34,898 bases of DNA from Flintibacter muris (lineage in GTDB: Bacteria > Bacillota > Clostridia > Oscillospirales > Oscillospiraceae), in the NCBI RefSeq assembly GCF_943192995.1, contig NZ_CALPCP010000039.1:1-34898 (forward strand). The letters are read 5' to 3'. This document shows, in pieces, positions 31,308 through 34,898 of this stretch (within the stretch, counting starts at the first letter, position 1; the number at the start of each line of letters is the position of its first letter). Both the position numbers and the translations under genes were made by a program. The notes under the pieces were generated by a model that was not told the DNA's origin, did not search any database, and saw only the letters and a program-made list of their open reading frames with translations.

Positions 31308-31611
31308 GGTCAAAATTTATCCTGCCGCCGAGCAGGATTTGCGGGATATCATTGCTTATCTGAATACCCTGTCCTCCCAGGCCGCTTTTGGGTATTATGA
31401 CAGACTGACAGAGGAAATCGCCAGCCTGTCCCGAATGCCGGAGCGGTGCCCCAGATTGCGGGATATGGCGCTGGCCGCCAGGGGCTACCGCTGCTTGACC
31501 GTAGGGAGCTATCTGGTTTTTTACGTGGTCCGCGGAGATACGGTGCAGATCAGGCGTATCCTGTATGGTAGAAGGGACTACGGCAGTATTATTGACCGAA
31601 ACGGAGGATAA
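31294..31611 (+). CDS. RelE/ParE-family toxin
   Basis: The 105-residue protein has the ParE/RelE fold pattern: [18 protein letters not shown], the central helix [16 protein letters not shown], and the strand-end [15 protein letters not shown] followed by [11 protein letters not shown]. The last part is typical of ParE-type toxins (IxRIxxxRRDY), which act on DNA gyrase, or of RelE ribonucleases; the sequence alone does not decide. It starts inside the antitoxin gene. Its last codons carry the GGAGG ribosome site of glpK, which starts 2 bases after its stop. Confidence 0.9.
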   Translation: MEVYKVKIYPAAEQDLRDIIAYLNTLSSQAAFGYYDRLTEEIASLSRMPERCPRLRDMALAARGYRCLTVGSYLVFYVVRGDTVQIRRILYGRRDYGSIIDRNGG

Positions 31612-31613
31612 AC

Positions 31614-33101
<1,488 letters not shown>

Positions 33102-33104
33102 AGC

Positions 33105-33156
33105 GCAAACCCTATGCAGCCAGCATATTGAAAAACAAACAGGACCCTGTTACAAT
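33105..33156 (+). promoter_or_regulatory. 24-bp dyad element plus promoter, copy 3
   Basis: The element (33105-33128) contains AAACCCTATGCAG with dyad TATGC-N5-GCATA. The -35 box TTGAAA overlaps its last base (33128-33133), then 17 bases and TACAAT (33151-33156). Predicted start near 33163. The spacer and -10 lie in the left arm of a perfect 18-bp inverted repeat. Confidence 0.75.
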
Positions 33157-33179
33157 ATATAGTAACAGGGTCCTGTTTG
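33136..33179. other. Perfect 18-bp inverted repeat over a promoter
   Basis: CAAACAGGACCCTGTTAC and its exact reverse complement are separated by 8 bases (AATATATA). The left arm covers the -35/-10 spacer and the start of the -10 box; the right arm covers the predicted start site. It may be an operator that blocks this promoter, and it could also serve as the terminator hairpin of glpK (the end reads TTTG, a poor T-tract). Confidence 0.75.
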
Positions 33180-33209
33180 AACCCAAAAACAGAACGGAGG
33201 AATGGTACA

Positions 33210-34793
33210 ATGAAAAAAATCCTTTCGGCGGCGCTGGCGTTAGCCATGACGCTGTCCCTGGTCCCCGCGGCGTTCGCGGCAGGGGGGACAGCCTACGCCT
33301 CCACCCAGGCCGTGGAGGTGGACGGCAAAAAAGTGGAGTTCCAGATGTACGCCCTCAAGGACGCCGCCGGCAACCCCACCAACTATGTCAAGCTCCGGGA
33401 CGTGGCCCACGTGCTCAACGGAACCAAGGCCCAGTTTTCTGTGGGGTATGACGGCTCTATCTCCGTCACCACCGGCCAGCCTTACGCCGACGCCGGCGGG
33501 GAGATGACCACCCCCTACTCCGGCGACCGCGCCTACCGCGACGGCTCCGGGGCCGTGAAGGTCAACGGCCAGAGCGCCAGCCTGGAGTCCATCATCCTCA
33601 CCGACGACGCCGGCGGCGACTACACCTACTTCAAGCTCCGTGACCTGGGGAGCGCTTTGGGCTTTAAGGTGGATTGGACTGCCGACCGGGGCGTGTTCAT
33701 TGAGACCGGCGGGGCTTCTCAGCCCACCGCCCCGGCAAGTGACGGGAAACTGACCCTGGATCAATTGCAGGGTATTTGGCACGCTGAGGGTGATGATACA
33801 GTTATTGACCTGATTATCTCCGGAAATCAGATCACAGAGTGCAGACATGCCATAGGGTCAGATTATGTAAATTATATCTTAAATACTGGTACGATTACAG
33901 ACTTCCAGAGTGATTACACGCCAAAGGATAGCGTTGATGAGACAAAGACATATCCATATGCAATATTCTGGAGCGGCACTCATGAGCGGTGGGGGAAAGG
34001 GGACTTGGAACCGAAAAAATACAGTGTTACAGTTACTCCGGATAATCCAGTGAGTGCTGGGGGGTACGGATATTTGGGCGCATATTATATTGATGAGGTA
34101 GACTTGGAGAACAACCGGATTGGTTTCAAGTATATGGAAGATTTGCTCAAAAAAGTGGAATACCGGCGTCATTATGAGTATACAAAAGCGTCTTCCAGCC
34201 CTGTTTACGATATGTATGTGGCGGATTTGAAGGAGGCGCGGGAAGCAAAAGAGGAGAGAGGCTCCGTCTATGAGTTCCTGGCCAACTACGTGACGGCCAA
34301 CGGCAAGAAGAAGACCTATGGCGATTTTAAAGGGCAGTACTACTGCTACCTGGACATCTTAGGTTCACTTGGTACCAATAAGGATTGGACATATCTGATT
34401 TATGCCGACCCGGACACCGGGCGGGTGACCCTGGAAGCCAGCTGGGCTTCTTATTCCAGCGGGCGCTATTCGATATCGGGCTCGACCTTCTACACGCTGG
34501 AGCTGTCCCCTGACGGAGGACCCTATCGGGGCTCCTACAGGAATTCGACCAGTACCGACAGCATCCTGGGAAGCTTTGGCGATACCGGCACATTCCGGAT
34601 TAATCCGGCGAGCTTCACCAGTCAGACAGCGGCTCTGTCCTTTGACAGCTTTAGCGGGAGTTCAAGTTCCCAGTCATTCAACGAGAAAAACGGCGCGGAA
34701 ACTGTGAAAATCTGGTTGATGGCTCTGAGGAAGGAAATCCTCAAACCCAACGGTTTCACCTTGAGCGACCTGGGCTTTACCAGTTTCAACTAA
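33210..34793 (+). CDS. Secreted stalk-domain protein with unknown C-terminal domain
   Basis: The 527-residue protein starts with a Sec signal peptide (MKKILSAALALAMTLSLVPA, cleavage near AFAA). Residues 30-170 are two copper-amine-oxidase-N-terminal/stalk-type repeats (YALKDAAGNPTNYVKLRDVA and, later, TYFKLRDLGSALGFKVDW). From about 175 on there is a low-similarity domain I do not recognise, ending in Ser-rich sequence. The third codon positions and GC drop sharply from about 33,770 to 34,260, then rise again, so the gene looks like a mosaic of a common genus stalk module and a foreign domain. ACGGAGG lies about 9 bases before the ATG. It ends in two terminators. Confidence 0.72.
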   Translation: MKKILSAALALAMTLSLVPAAFAAGGTAYASTQAVEVDGKKVEFQMYALKDAAGNPTNYVKLRDVAHVLNGTKAQFSVGYDGSISVTTGQPYADAGGEMTTPYSGDRAYRDGSGAVKVNGQSASLESIILTDDAGGDYTYFKLRDLGSALGFKVDWTADRGVFIETGGASQPTAPASDGKLTLDQLQGIWHAEGDDTVIDLIISGNQITECRHAIGSDYVNYILNTGTITDFQSDYTPKDSVDETKTYPYAIFWSGTHERWGKGDLEPKKYSVTVTPDNPVSAGGYGYLGAYYIDEVDLENNRIGFKYMEDLLKKVEYRRHYEYTKASSSPVYDMYVADLKEAREAKEERGSVYEFLANYVTANGKKKTYGDFKGQYYCYLDILGSLGTNKDWTYLIYADPDTGRVTLEASWASYSSGRYSISGSTFYTLELSPDGGPYRGSYRNSTSTDSILGSFGDTGTFRINPASFTSQTAALSFDSFSGSSSSQSFNEKNGAETVKIWLMALRKEILKPNGFTLSDLGFTSFN

Positions 34794-34800
34794 GCGCGAA

Positions 34801-34823
34801 GGAGCGCCCCGCAGGGGCGCTCC
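34801..34823 (+). terminator. First of two tandem terminators
   Basis: GGAGCGCCCC-GCA-GGGGCGCTCC, a perfect 10-bp stem without a long T-tract. Confidence 0.75.
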
Positions 34824-34834
34824 TCAGCTTGTCG

Positions 34835-34862
34835 AAAAAGTCTGCCTACCGGCAGACTTTTT
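34835..34862 (+). terminator. Second of two tandem terminators
   Basis: AAAAAGTCTGCC-TACC-GGCAGACTTTTT, a perfect stem with A- and T-tracts, 11 bases after the first. After it, 34863-34898 holds nothing that can be called. Confidence 0.9.
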
Positions 34863-34898
34863 CATGTAAAGATGATAAAATAGGGAATAAGGGGTGAG

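Overview
The window looks like chromosome of a high-GC (roughly 58-60% in the coding parts) anaerobic Firmicute, most likely an Oscillospiraceae-type Clostridium related to Flavonifractor, Lawsonibacter or Pseudoflavonifractor. This is inference. It rests on the RuvB N-terminus, the AGGAGG-type ribosome sites, the sigma-A-like promoters, the clostridial glutamate dehydrogenase residue numbering, and a family of palindromic intergenic repeats that I associate with this group. No rRNA, tRNA, CRISPR array or complete insertion sequence was seen.

Layout. 1-1.0 kb: a small membrane protein gene (minus strand) behind a leader RNA with a terminator/antiterminator pair, faced by a convergent short RNA with its own promoter and terminator. 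1.1-4.3 kb: an LTA-synthase-like membrane sulfatase and a Bax-inhibitor-1 family protein. 4.3-6.1 kb: an ECF sigma factor overlapping its membrane-anchored partner (minus strand). 6.3-9.5 kb: ruvC-ruvA-DUF6054-ruvB-DUF5655, probably one operon, interrupted by a repeat element. 9.5-12.2 kb: small genes including an XRE regulator, then glmM. 12.2-14.9 kb: a SigH-like sigma factor, a double zinc ribbon protein, a frameshifted Uma2 gene, a YoaK/DUF1275 membrane protein and a DUF1858 protein. 14.9-18.3 kb (minus strand): an XpaC / small membrane protein / TelA / TPM-domain envelope operon. 18.5-20.0 kb: a ROK-family protein. 20.3-23.9 kb: a signalling cluster of REC-GGDEF diguanylate cyclase, PilZ protein and CZB-domain chemoreceptor. 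24.0-26.8 kb: two tandem glutamate dehydrogenase genes. 26.8-34.9 kb: conserved genes (gamma-glutamyltransferase family, toxin-antitoxin pair, glpK) alternating with three lower-GC genes of unknown function.

Three observations stand out. (1) Upstream of the first gene, two convergent consensus promoters flank about 100 bp. The minus-strand leader contains mutually exclusive antiterminator and terminator helices, and the plus-strand RNA would cover exactly the leader's first 100 nt. This is the architecture of countertranscript-driven attenuation, known from Gram-positive plasmid replication control, here placed on a membrane protein gene. (2) The second of the two glutamate dehydrogenases keeps the fold and most binding residues but has Ser at position 125, where the family has its catalytic Lys, plus other active-site changes. 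It looks like a pseudoenzyme or neofunctionalised partner of the intact upstream copy. (3) The three unknown genes in the last 8 kb each have a sigma-A-like promoter with the same 24-bp element (TATGC-N5-GCATA dyad) butted against the -35 box, which suggests an undescribed local regulon.

How genes work together. RuvC, RuvA and RuvB make the Holliday-junction resolution machine. The ECF sigma and its partner form a sensing pair. The cyclase and PilZ protein probably make and read c-di-GMP, and the chemoreceptor feeds chemotaxis. The intact glutamate dehydrogenase and the gamma-glutamyltransferase both act on glutamate. GlmM and the LTA-synthase-like protein belong to envelope biosynthesis, and XpaC/TelA/TPM to envelope stress. 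All calls come from reading the sequence without database searches.
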